Positions 19,530 to 29,824 of a DNA stretch of 64,000 nucleotides are shown in pieces. Numbering within the stretch: position 1 is the first letter of the stretch; each line of letters opens with the position of its first letter. Source of the DNA: Pomphorhynchus laevis (lineage: Eukaryota; Acanthocephala; Palaeacanthocephala; Echinorhynchida; Pomphorhynchidae). The notes beneath the pieces were generated by a model. The model had not been told where the DNA came from, did no database searches, and worked only from the letters and a program-made list of their open reading frames with translations. Where the stretch lies: the NCBI GenBank assembly GCA_012934845.2, contig WNNJ02001500.1, positions 99,985-163,984 on the forward strand. Direction: 5' to 3'. The position numbers were made by a program, and so were the translations under genes.

Positions 19530-21820
19530 AAAAAAGATGACCCCGTGACTTTTGGTGCAATTGCGGGTAGAATGACTGACAACGACATCATCAGGTTAGT
19601 CGACTTCACGAGACAAGCACTCGTCAAGCAATTGAAGAACTTGATCCAAAAACAGCTTGCCTTATTTTTTCACTTCTCCAGTAATCGCCGACCTTCCGGT
19701 CCTGAAGGAATCAAAGAAAAGAGGAGCATCCTCACAAAGAGTTCCCCCTCTTAAGATCGGGAAAATGTTAAAATCTAAGGCCGAAGATACAGCCGTCGCA
19801 CTTATGGGAAATGAAGATAATGCCAGTGGGCAAGTGTTTCCCTAGTATGGGCTTGTGGTGGAAAGGGCGACCTTTCCGCCCCTAGCTCTGTATAGGTCAA
19901 AGCAATCCCAAGCAGCTAATCTAATGCAATGCAAAGTACTCGTGAACCTTTTTTACTGAATATCCTTCAGTGGAATTTGCGAGGTGTTTCTGCCCTTAGA
20001 GTTCTATCCGGTAGAGACGCAGATGTTATAGTCTTTAGGGAGACGCGGTCTATCCGTCTCCACCTGGACATTACTCGATTCAAACCTAAGCACATTTATT
20101 CCCACTATACTCCGAACATAACCCCACCTCACTCTTTTTCGTCTCAAGGTCTTCTCATCCTAGTTAAATGCTCCTTAAGATCATCCATCCTGCTAAACTA
20201 CTGTTATCCAGCCCTCTCTTGTTTAGCTGTATCACTTTGTAAGAACGGGAAGCGTATCAGTATAGCCAGTATCTACATTAGACCAGGGGAAATTCACAAG
20301 AACCGTGAGCTTCTGGACCGTGTTTTGGCAGAGTCGCTATCCCTACATAATTATGGAGTCACTCTATCTCCTTAACCAATATCGCCTCGGGGCGACTTCA
20401 GGAGCAGTGACTTATCTGTCACAGATATCCTAAACTCCTGGGGGCCATTTCCAGGCACTTACAAATACCACGCGCCACTCTCCACTCGGGTCTGTCACCT
20501 TTTGACAGACAGTCAGAGAAATGAGGTCGCCATTACTATGCTATTAGCATCCCCGTCCGATGTTGCTGGCAGTAATATCAGCCGTCGTGTTTTTATGCCA
20601 AAAAAATCGATTTCAAGCCCTAAAGATCTGCGGCCTATCTCAATTCAAAACTCCCTCATCTCCATTTACGAAAAAGCGCTTGCGCGTAAAATCCGCGACC
20701 ATCTAAGTAGGCGAAATTTAATCCCACCAGGTTTTCATGGGTGCGTAAAAGATCGCTCGGTCCATACAGCAATAGATGAAGTACATCAGTTTTGACAAGA
20801 TGACAGTCATGAGCTTGCTGTTGCTGTTTTTATTGATTTTTCTGCTGCATTTGACCACATTTCCATTCCTTATGTTATCTCTGCTCTCAGGTCCTTTGAG
20901 TTACCGGCGAGAATTGTTAACAAGGTAGAAATATTGTTATATACCAAGCGATTCTTCTATGAATACGACCCTGATGCATGTCAGTTCTACCCTATTACAG
21001 GTGTGCCCCAAGGATACTCACTTTATCCAATCTCGTATCTTGCTGCCTCCATTGAACTTTACAAAAACTAAGCGCGACCAACATCTTGTGGTATACGCTG
21101 ATGATACTACAGCCCTGTTCTCTGGACGCAGGCGCAAAGATGTAATCTCTGACATCAGCCGTTTCTTTTTAAGATTAAAAGATCAGTGACCCATATTCTA
21201 TTTTATTTTAAACTCCTCCAAATCGCAGGTGATTGTCTTTCATGGCGCTTTTGCGGCAAAGAAAAAATAAAGAGATTAGCACTCTCAGTTCGTTCTTCCA
21301 TATTAACTTATCAACCACTCCCTACCTTCACAAGTCAAGTAAAATACCCGGGGTTTACCATTACGGTGAACTGGTCAGCGAAAGCTGACCTGGATAGACT
21401 GAAACGTATTCTAAAGAGAGCTAGGTGGGCCCTGAAACGGGCTCAGCATCTGTCATTGAATGGAAAACTCAAGTGCGCCTCTGGGGTACTTGGGCTATCT
21501 CGGGATTAGTCTTATTTTCGAGAGGACATCCCCCAGAGCAAAGACTAAGGTTTCTCAAGCTCCTCATTTCGCGATTACCGAGCATAGTTAGCCTTGATTG
21601 AACTCTTCGGGGCGGGTGAAATACCCCGGGTTGTTCAGTTGGAAAACGGCGTGTTGGATTGGCTGAATGGCTCAGATCTTTCTGGACTTGAGGCTGTGAT
21701 AATATCATGAAGACTGAACATTTTGATTTTCCTTGTCGGTCGTGAAATGTTGTTTTTCGACTATCTTTTTTGTTATTTTAGTGGTAAAGTTTTTAATTGA
21801 GAAAATCCTTATTATTATTT
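19530..21820 (+). pseudogene. Broken relative of the intact LINE, with internal deletion
   Basis: The C-terminal part of ORF1 is present at 19,545-19,845 (VDFTRQALVKQLKNL, then VPPLKIGKMLKSK). ORF2 starts at 19,929 (PFLLNILQWNLRG; E in FRETRS) and keeps the endonuclease only to IHKNRELLD. There the frame jumps directly to RVLAESLSLHNYG, skipping the rest of the endonuclease and about 230 residues of the intact ORF2. RT blocks continue at 20,502-20,795 and in broken frames to 21,550 (YADDTTALFSGR at about 21,090). A 3' end with a TTATTATTATT tail lies near 21,810. Stops and shifts make it non-functional. Confidence 0.8.
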
Positions 21821-21899
21821 TTATACAGTTATTGGTAGTGCATGTAGCTGGCGTTCCTATTTTGTATTTCAGTGACGTAGTTTCACTACGTACGTAATC

Positions 21900-22142
21900 T
21901 TATAATGGCATAATGACACATGATTTACATCGGGGTCGTTTGCAAGGTTGACATTGATTTCGTCGATTAATGTAACCAGTCGCATTATATAATATTAGTC
22001 TGCTAGTTATATCGCGTATTTTGCTTGAGTTTTTTAAAATACCATTGGAGGTGATCCATTTAGCGGAATAACCTGGTTCCGATTTGCTTCTGTCTCTGCA
22101 ACCATTCGACCCTATCTTTTTCCAGCTTTCCACCTTCTCCAA
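21900..22142 (-). pseudogene. Possible Penelope-like element fragment (Cys-rich linker)
   Basis: The 80-aa minus-strand frame ends RDITSRLILYNATGY then CQPCKRPRCKSC. A hydrophobic-basic lead followed by PC-x4-RC-x2-C is typical of the linker between RT and GIY-YIG nuclease in canonical PLEs. No RT or nuclease is attached on either side, so this is at most a fragment. The assignment is by motif alone and could be wrong. Confidence 0.35.
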
Positions 22143-23040
22143 ACGCTTTTCTCTTTGGCGGTATAATTTTCTTACTTTATCTTCTCTTCTTGTTGATTTT
22201 CTACAAAATAAGGAACAAGTGGAGGGTGAAAGTAGAGTAATGCTCGCTGTTTATAATTTTAGCGCTTAAATGTTCCTCGCCAGATGTTAGAGTTTTGTCT
22301 CAAAAATGTAATTTTTGAATTATGTAATTTAAATTATTTTTCAATTTTAATCACAATATTTTACATTATTACTATTATAAAACGTTCAATGTGTAATAGA
22401 TTTGAATAAAAAATTCAGATTGAGGTATTTTCGAAATTTCTGCATCCAAAACTGACTAAACATTTTAGGGTGTTAATATAAAATTTCGAGTTATTTTGAA
22501 TTTAAATTAAAATTTTTACTAAAAAATTAAATTTAACTTAAAATTGCTAAAACGTCTCAAACCGATATGATATTTATTTCTGGGATAATATTAGAGAGAA
22601 CTGTTGTCCAACTTTTATAAGTTTTGCTTATGAAATGTTGTTTTTATTAGATTTTTAATTTTTTAATAAATTTTTTAAATTTCTCTAAATTTTTTAATAA
22701 AAAATTAAATCGATTTTTCCCGCAACTAGAAGCTCTTCAATAAAAATACTTGACGTGTAAAACAGTGTCACTAAAATCAATATTTTGCAAACATACATTT
22801 GTAAACAGCAAAAATACGGCTAATTGGAAAGGCCCGATATATCAAAGGATCCCGAAGAGTTACAAATAAAAATCATTGAAATGTCTAAGATTATATTCTG
22901 AAATTCCAATAAGACAATAGGGACGATTCCATTTAAATGTCTGAGATGTCTGAGAAATTGAAATGTCTGAGATGAAATTCTGAAATCCCAGTTTGAAACA
23001 GGGACGATCCCATTTAAATTTGGAAAAGGGCGATGTAATA
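22143..23040. other. AT-rich region with a tandem duplication
   Basis: Two imperfect copies of a unit of about 80 bp occur at about 22,870-22,940 and 22,955-23,025. Both contain TTCTGAAAT and end AGGGACGATNCCATTTAAAT. Otherwise I see no gene. Confidence 0.5.
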
Positions 23041-23190
23041 TTCACGGTTAATGTTTAGTTAGATACCGTATTTTTCCGGTTCTCAAATTTTGCATAATGA
23101 AAGGTATCAGTAAGATACGTACTGCTTATTAGGATTTTAACCGAAGATAATTATTTTTCGAGATATTTAATTTTTAATTTTTCTAGAAAA
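23041..23190 (+). repeat. Dispersed repeat R, copy 1
   Basis: This A/T-rich block contains TCTCAAATTTTGCATAA, AAGGTATCAGTAAGATACGT and ATATTTAATTTTTAATTT. Related copies occur at about 28,240-28,385 (plus), 28,455-28,585 (plus, more diverged) and 28,728-28,860 (minus). There is no coding content. It is a local transposon-derived or foldback repeat of unknown class. Confidence 0.7.
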
Positions 23191-23239
23191 TAAAAATAAA
23201 AATTTAAATATGTAGTGCTCTCCACTTTATCTCCACAGA

Positions 23240-24085
23240 AAGTGGATTGACATCACTTAATCGAGACGGATTATCGGTAGGAAGAATCGTGGCAAGGAGC
23301 GGGGGAAAGCTGAAACACCAGCATCAAGACGGACTTGAGGAGAAGATAAATGAGAGGCTCAACATTAGAGATGATAATACACCTAACGCGAGAAGGAAAT
23401 CGCTTACGTGCAAATGGAGGAATCACGGGAGTAGTCGGAAGTGGACCAAATACTCGAAGATCAGCAGGAACATACCAGGAGAGCAATAAAATTGTATAGA
23501 CCAGTGCAATGGGGTACAATATGAGATGTGGTTCGCTGACAAACTTATAGTTACAGGATTGAAATATGATATATTGTGACGATAAATACGCCGCGAGGAC
23601 GATGAAAGAAGGACATTTGAAGTGATTAAAGGTGACTGAGAAGACGGTGGAAAGATATATGGGAAAATAGATGACATTGACGTCAAATCTTCAGCTGAAT
23701 CAGGTGTTACTATCGGATCAAGTAGAGGTAATTGAATCGTAGACGTTGAAGTTTGTTAGATATAAGACAAATAAATTTTTCGTTTGTCATTTTATCTTAT
23801 ATGTCATTGCAGCTCGTTAATTAACATTTTCAAATATTTTACTAAAGTAGAAAGTGTTATGCAAGGCAACAGTAAATGAATAATAATCCTAAATAAACGA
23901 CAAGCTTATAAAACCGAGAATTGTAATCTTTCAATTCTTCATTTTGCCAATATTTATATTTATTCAAATTAATGACTTCTTTGAGAAAACTTTTTGATGT
24001 CAGGTTCTATCATAGTGACTCTTATAGTTTCACCTGGTCCTCTAAACGCTCATCTGTCAAATGTGCTCTCAGCTGTGCTCTCAGC
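23240..24085 (+). repeat. Dispersed repeat S, left copy
   Basis: This block is repeated in inverted orientation at about 28,925-29,510. Shared landmarks include GTGACTCTTATAGTTTCACC against its complement, CACCTGGTCCTCTAAACGCT, and the region around CGCTTACGT with GGAGGAATCACGG. Identity by eye is roughly 80% or more. One short frame, SLRKLFDVRFYHSDSYSFTW (about 23,975-24,035), is kept in both copies. No known domain is recognised. Confidence 0.65.
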
Positions 24086-24405
24086 TGTAATCTAAGATAA
24101 AAATTTGGAAAGATTATATATTTGATAATTCTATCAAAAGGGTATAAATATAGATTAATGCAGTTAAATGCGTTCGAAACGTCTATCTGTAAAATTGCTG
24201 GATTCGTAGCCTCTTGGAATAATTCTGATATTGAGTGCACTGCGGCTTCGACACAATAAAAATTAATAACAATGAAAATAAAATTTACAATTCTTATATA
24301 ATAACTTAAATGCTTACTTAGGTAAGCTGATTAATAGAGATAGCTAAAATACATCAAAGATTAAATATTTATTAAGATTATATATTTGATAAAATTAAAA
24401 ATAAA

Positions 24406-25264
24406 ATGAAAATAACAAACAATTATAAAAGGAAAGATAAAATTAATAAAGATATGTATAAAGAACTTACTAAATTAAAGGATAACTATATAATAACAAC
24501 TATTGATAAAGCTAGTAATAACTTTGTCTTCATATGCAAAAAGCTTTATTATGATATACTAATGAAAGAGGTTAATTCTAATGATTTAAATGTAAATCCA
24601 ACATATGAACGTAGTGAGTTGAGTTTAGAAACAATTATTACAAGTCACTGTTCTATAATGGATAAAAAGGGTATAAAGGTTGAATTAGATAATAAAACTA
24701 TACCTATATTATATTGGAATCCAAAATTACATAAAAATCCAATAAAACCTAGGTTCATATGTAGTGCGTTTAAATGTACATTAAAACCACTTTCTGTCTA
24801 TATGAATAAAATACTTAAAGTAATTAAAGCACATTTTAAAAAATATTGCAAGGTAATCGAAATTAATACTGGTATAAAACACTATTTCAGTATTAATTCT
24901 ACAAAAGAATTTTTAGAACAGACAAAAGGAATAAATTTTCAAAATATAAATACATACGATTTTAGTACGCTTTATACAAATCTAGATTTAGTAGATATTA
25001 AAGAAGCGTTAGTAAAATTAATTAACCTTATATTCGGAAAAAGATATACATATATATGTTATAATAATTATAACGCCTATCTAACAAAAATTAAACCATC
25101 AAATAAATATAAATATATGGATAAAATTGAATTAATAGAATCCTTAAATATTTTGATAAATCAAAATTATTTAAAAGTAGGGACATCTATATTTAGACAA
25201 GTAAAAGGTGTTTCAATGGGTGGTAATAGTAGCCCAATTATAGCTGACTTGTTTTTAAGCTTTA
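24406..25264 (+). pseudogene. PLE reverse transcriptase, N-terminal part
   Basis: The reading frame carries YIITTIDKASNNFVFICKK (finger entry typical of PLE RTs), PILYWNPKLHKNP and PRFICSAFKCTLKPL, then NTYDFSTLYTNLD (motif A) and RQVKGVSMGGNSSPIIADLFLSF (motif B). PLE RTs are related to telomerase and copy the element RNA at exposed 3' ends. Codon use is very A/T-rich, like the flanking DNA, unlike the LINE ORFs. The frame is broken at 25,264 by the transposon. If the transposon and one TA are removed, the frame continues directly into the 27,253 block, so the insertion alone separates them; no other stop is seen in this half. Confidence 0.8.
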
Positions 25265-25274
25265 CAGAGGTTTT

Positions 25275-25450
25275 CATTATTATAGATCACTTTTCCCATT
25301 ATTATAGATCACTTTTCCCATTATTATAGATCACTTTTCCCATTATTATAGATCACTTTTCCCATTATTATAGATCATTTTTCCCATTATTATAGATCAC
25401 TTTTCTCATTATTATAGATCACTTTTCCCATTATTATAGATCACTTTTCT
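25275..25450 (+). repeat. 22-bp tandem array, left terminus of the transposon
   Basis: Eight consecutive units of CATTATTATAGATCAC plus TTTTCC. Unit 5 has T in place of C in GATCAC, and units 6 and 8 end TTTTCT. The array begins directly after the 10-bp outer end sequence. Confidence 0.95.
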
Positions 25451-25486
25451 CATTATTATTTTTATAGTTTAAAAAAATTACCCCAT

Positions 25487-26577
25487 ATGGAATTCCTTTT
25501 TGATCAAGAAAGTGATGAATTAGAAAAAGAAGATAATGAAAACTCAATACCCAACGAGGGCGATCTATTGGAAAGAAAGATAAAACAATCTATTACAAAG
25601 AATACAATAGAATGCTTTTTGGGTCTTCTAGGCAATAATTACAAAATAAAAGACATGGCCCCTGTGCTCAATCTTTCGATAGTTACTATAAGAAGGATAT
25701 ATAAAAGGTATCTTGCAGGGGATTACGTTGATTTATCAACATTTAAAACTGCTGGTCAAAAAAATCAGATACTAGAAAAGACCATAGTCATGAGAAAAAT
25801 ATTATAGCATCAGAACTTGCTCTAAACCCTTGTACGACACTAAAAGCAATGAGTGAGAAACTTTTGATACATAACCCCGTCGGTTGTTATTCAACATCTA
25901 AAGTATCACGCATAATCAAGGACATGGATTATTCAAGAAAGTCCTTGACTTTAATTCCTATTAATAGAAATAGTAATGAAAACAAAAACGTAAGAGCTCA
26001 GTATGCAGCCTCTTTATCTAATATTGATGACAATCAGCTTATTTTTTTAGATGAAACGGGTTTTAATTTACACACCTATCAGAATTATGGATACTCCCCA
26101 AAAAACACGAAATGTTACATCAATGTACCTAATGGTAAGGGAACGAATATATCTGTACTGTGTGCAATTACTAATCAAGGAATACTCGCATTTAAAGTCA
26201 AGGTGGGAAGTTTTAAGTCCGTTGATATGGTAGACTTCATTGATACGCAACTGCCACAGCTAAACCAAAATGAACGAAAATATATCGTTATGGACAATGC
26301 CTCCATACATAAAACAGCTACCGTGAAAGCATCTCTTGCTCGTCGTAATTATATTCATAAGCTTCTACCTCCCTATTCTCCTCAATTGAATCCGATAGAG
26401 GAATTTTTCTCGTCGTTCAAGTCAAGAGTCAAACAACAAAATACTTCTTCTAATAGTGAAGAGCTTATCGGTAAGATTAATAGTGTGCTTATAGAAGGAG
26501 AATTCAGGTTGGAGGGTTATTACAATCATATGCGTATTTGGGTTGAAAAGGCAGCTGCAAGAATTGATTTCATTTGA
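25487..26577 (+). pseudogene. Tc1/mariner-type DDE transposase (one frameshift)
   Basis: The enzyme cuts and rejoins transposon ends. The first frame (25,487-25,807) is the DNA-binding half: acidic N-terminus, then a helix-turn-helix (ECFLGLLGNNYKIKDMAPVL, SIVTIRRIYKRY). A one-base shift near 25,790-25,800 moves coding to the frame that yields 25,849-26,577. That frame has the catalytic domain: D68 in FLDETGF, D149 in VMDNASIH, and E184 in YSPQLNPIEEFF, with exactly 34 residues between the second and third, the Tc1-like DD34E spacing. The combined length of about 360 aa is normal. All three catalytic residues remain, so only the frameshift inactivates it. It is the only gene in the transposon. 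Confidence 0.88.
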
Positions 26578-26821
26578 AATAAACATTTTTTGTATTTTAA
26601 TAAACATAAAAAAAAACAAATAAAGTAATAAATAACACATACTATTACCTGTGATTAAAGTGAGCGTTCTATCTTGCGCAGTTTAGATTTGTGTTTATGG
26701 ATATATTATATTTGTTATCTAAAACTATAATAATATGTGTCGTAGTCTTCTAAAACCAAGATCACCATCATAATGCAATATTGCTCCTGATCCCTCCATC
26801 ACCTCATCTAGGGGTCATCAC

Positions 26822-26866
26822 CTTGCATCTAGGGGTCACATCTAGGATGTGACCCCTAGATGCAAG
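26822..26866. repeat. Perfect 20-bp hairpin inside the transposon
   Basis: CTTGCATCTAGGGGTCACAT (26,822-26,841) is followed by a 5-nt loop and then its exact reverse complement at 26,847-26,866. A partial third copy of the arm, CATCTAGGGGTCA, lies just upstream (about 26,806). It sits between the transposase stop and the right array. Function unknown. Confidence 0.9.
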
Positions 26867-27000
26867 ATACATAATAATAGACACTTTGATAATATGTATT
26901 AGTATGTTAAGCTAAATGTAAGGAATGTTATATTAAAATAATATCAATCATGATCATAATATCAATATATATGAGACATCTGTGCGACAAAATAATAATG

Positions 27001-27242
27001 GGAAAAGTGATCTATAATAATGAGAAAGGTGATCTATAATAATGGGAAAAGTGATCTATAATAATGAGAAAAGTGATCTATAATAATGGGAAAAGTGATC
27101 TATAATAATGAGAAAAGTGATCTATAATAATGGGAAAAATGATCTATAATAATGGGAAAAGTGATCTATAATAATGGGAAAAGTGATCTATAATAATGGG
27201 AAAAGTGATCTATAATAATGGGAAAAGTGATCTATAATAATG
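27001..27242 (-). repeat. 22-bp tandem array, right terminus of the transposon
   Basis: Eleven units of the reverse complement of the left array. Counted inward from the right end, the variant order matches the left array for eight units (four standard, one variant in GATCAC, then alternating end variants). Three extra units lie on the inner side. Confidence 0.95.
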
Positions 27243-27252
27243 AAAACCTCTG

Positions 27253-27793
27253 TATAGAATATGAATTTGTTCATAACTGTGTAAAAACTAAATCTAAACA
27301 ATATAAATATATGAAATATATGTTTCGATACATTGATGATATATGTGTATTTAATTCTAATAATTTTTATTCAATTAGTGAGCACATTTATCCAGAAAGC
27401 CTTATTCTTAACAAAACCAATATTAATGATAAAGAAGGTGTATATCTAGATATGAACATTAAATTAACATTAACTAAAACTACTATTAATTTATATCGTA
27501 AAGATGACATATTTAAATTTACAAGAAACATATTTTTGCATGAGCATTCATGCATACCATATAATATAAAATATAATACATTAAATAATGAAATTTTAAG
27601 AATTGCAACAATATGTAATGATATTGGCTTTCTTCAAAATCATTTAAATAATTTAATAGATACATATTTTAAACTAGGTTACTATAAAAATAACATCAAG
27701 CAGAAAATAGTAAAATATATAAATCAACACAATAATATAAAGAATAAATTTAAACTCTTAAGTGGCAAATTTTTATGGATGGATAATAAATAA
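27253..27793 (+). pseudogene. PLE reverse transcriptase, C-terminal part
   Basis: From the right TA the frame reads IEYEFVHNC, then MFRYIDDICVFN, which is motif C (YIDD) of a PLE RT. It goes on with YLDMNIKLTLTKT and the thumb-like IPYNIKYNTLNNEILRIATIC, ending LLSGKFLWMDNK before a stop. The alternative Met-started reading from 27,218 is only transposon array translated by chance. No GIY-YIG domain follows. In PLEs with the nuclease at the N-terminus the protein would end here, which fits the fragment at 4,173-5,190. Confidence 0.8.
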
Positions 27794-27804
27794 TATACTT
27801 TGCA

Positions 27805-27950
27805 TTAGAATAAGATACTAGATAGTTATTTCAAAGGAAATACATCATTAGCATGTATTTGGCCCCGCTGCTATGTTGGGTAGTGCAGTTAGGGGCCGAA
27901 ACCTGATAGTATAGCAGTTCCTCCTGATGACCTCTAATTCTTATTCTGAT
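27805..27950 (+). ncRNA. Candidate structured RNA downstream of the PLE
   Basis: The outer stem AGAATAAGA (about 27,807) pairs with TCTTATTCT (about 27,940). Inside are GGCCCC pairing with GGGGCC (about 27,862 and 27,893), and CTGCTAT pairing with ATAGCAG (about 27,869 and 27,914). The boxes GAAAC and CTGATGA, both conserved in hammerhead ribozymes, are present at about 27,898 and 27,928. PLEs are known to carry hammerhead ribozymes, but the order and spacing here do not match a standard hammerhead, so I call only a structured element. Confidence 0.3.
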
Positions 27951-28169
27951 ACAACGTCTGTTATTTATTAGTCAATTCATAAAAATGACGTTTATTTTAA
28001 ATTTTATTTTTTATTTTTTATTTTTATTTTTATTTTTAACTTGATTTAAATTATAGAAAATCTAAAAACAATTATTAATTTTATTATTTAATTATTAAAT
28101 TTTGATTTAGCATTATTATGTTTTGTTTATTTTATAATTATATAACAATACGTAGACTCAGTTAGCTGA

Positions 28170-28935
28170 TTTAATTTGTTGAAAAGCAGCAAATCAGTCA
28201 GTACGCATGCTTACAAATGAAAAGGACGAAAATATTTAGTTAAATAACGTCTTATTCCTATTCTCAAATTTTGCATAACGGAAGGTATTAGTAAGATGCG
28301 TACGTGCTTATTAGGCTTTTAACCGAGGATAATCATATTTCGAGATATTTAATTTTTAATTTGTTTAGAAAAAATTTGGAATTGATTATGGAATGAATTA
28401 ATGACTAGAAGTCATTAAGTCATCATCTTCTAGTCTGGTAATTTTATTTAAATTTGGAAAATAATAGGGATGTTTAGTTAGATACCTCTTTTCAGGTTAT
28501 CAAATTTTGAATATTTAAAGGTATTAGTATGATACGTACTGCTTATTCGGATTTTAACCAAGGATAATCATTAATCACAATTTATTAAATAAAAATAAAA
28601 ATCTTTTAAAAACCACATTTCATAATCAAAACTTATAAAAGTTTGACAAAAACATTGTACCGTCTGATATTATCCCTGACATAATTATCAGATCGGTTTA
28701 AGACCAAATTTTAAGTTAAATTTAAATTTAAATTTTTTCTAAACAAATTAAAAATTAAATATCTCGAAATATGATTATCCTCGGTTAAAAGCCTAATAAG
28801 CACGTACGCATCTTACTAATACCTTCCGTTATGCAAAATTTGAGAATAGGAATAAGACGTTATTTAACTAAATATTTTCGTCCTTTTCATTTGTAAGCAT
28901 GCGTACTGACTGATTTGCTGCTTTTCAACAAATTA
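28170..28935. repeat. Inverted repeat (repeat R, paired copies)
   Basis: An arm at about 28,170-28,385 is repeated as its reverse complement at about 28,725-28,935, with a spacer of roughly 340 bp that itself holds a third, diverged direct copy (28,455-28,585). Landmarks are CAGTCAGTACGCATGCTTAC and its complement GTAAGCATGCGTACTGACTG. The arms look almost identical by eye. Confidence 0.8.
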
Positions 28936-29510
28936 CAGCTGAGAGCACATTTGACAGATGAGCGTTTAGAGGACCAGGTGAAACTATAAGAGCCACTATG
29001 ATAGAACCTGACATCAAAAAGTTTTCTCAAAGAAGCAAAATCAAAGAAGTCATTAATTTGAATAAATATTAGCAAAATGAAAAATTGAAAGATTACAATT
29101 CTCGGTTTTATAAGCTTGTCGTTTATCTAAGGATTATTATTCATTTACTGTTGCCTTGCATAACACTTCCTACTTTAGTAAAATATTTGAAAATGCAGAT
29201 TTGATGTCAACGTCCTTTCATCTGCCCATATATCTTTCCTCTATCTTCTCAGCCAGTTCCACCACTCCCAATGTCATTCTTACATCGTCATCGCGGCGTA
29301 TTTATCGTCCTAATATATCATATTCTAGTCTAGTGGCCATATCTTTCTCACCTAACAATACCTATCATTGTACCCCAGTGCACTCGTCTATATACTTTTA
29401 TCGCTCTTTTACTTCTGCTCATACTGATCTCCGAGTATTTGACCCTCTACTTCCGTGACTCCTCCATTTCTACGTAAGCGATTTTTTAATAAATTACTGA
29501 GCGGCAATGG
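28925..29510 (-). repeat. Dispersed repeat S, right inverted copy
   Basis: Inverted counterpart of 23,240-24,085. It directly continues the right arm of the R inverted repeat. Short plus-strand open frames here (29,156-29,458) show no domain and are not supported as genes. Confidence 0.65.
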
Positions 29511-29824
29511 CGTTTAAGATAATGACACGCAAAACACTCCTTTGTTTAATGCGGCCTATGAGGAACGATGAATTGTATAGTGGCCTTCCTGAACACATAG
29601 GTTTTCATCCCTGGGCTAGAACAATGATCAAGATCCTTTTTTATTCAGATTTGACATGTTGTACTAATGGGAGCTTTATTAAGCAATCTACAAAACATAA
29701 TAATAAGTTAGTGTTCTTAACATATGTCATTCTTCTCCACTACGTAGTCATCCAAATACTTGGGTATTTGTCGCCGTATTCGGTTGCTGCGAAATACATC
29801 GACACGTATCTTGGACATTCTTAT

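Larger units (their letters stand above)
25265..27252 (+). mobile_element. Tc1/mariner/IS630-superfamily transposon with tandem-repeat termini
   Basis: The ends are inverted copies: CAGAGGTTTT at 25,265 and AAAACCTCTG ending at 27,252, flanked on both sides by TA (25,263-25,264 and 27,253-27,254), the target duplication of this superfamily. Inside each end is an array of a 22-bp unit, eight copies on the left (25,275-25,450) and eleven on the right (27,001-27,242). The transposase gene lies between at 25,487-26,577. The total length of 1,988 bp fits the superfamily, but terminal repeats made of a satellite-like array are unusual. One frameshift in the transposase implies this copy is no longer autonomous. 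Confidence 0.9.
24370..27795 (+). mobile_element. Penelope-like element RT interrupted by a Tc1/mariner insertion
   Basis: The PLE reading frame runs from about 24,370 to 25,264 and resumes at 27,253-27,793. A 1,988-bp DNA transposon lies between. No GIY-YIG nuclease follows the RT before its stop at 27,793, unlike canonical PLEs. The 5' boundary is near 24,370, where repeat-poor A/T-rich DNA changes to continuous coding. No direct terminal repeats are identified. Confidence 0.75.

Noticed and set aside
25275-25450. CRISPR-like or simple satellite array
   Set aside because: No unique spacers, and the array is the exact inverted counterpart of the one at 27,001-27,242 at the ends of a transposon.
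27218-27252. Met start of the second PLE frame at 27,218
   Set aside because: It translates the 22-bp transposon array; real PLE coding begins after the TA at 27,254.
27840-27935. tRNA-like gene
   Set aside because: GGCCCC/GGGGCC hairpin and boxes do not give A and B promoter boxes or a cloverleaf.
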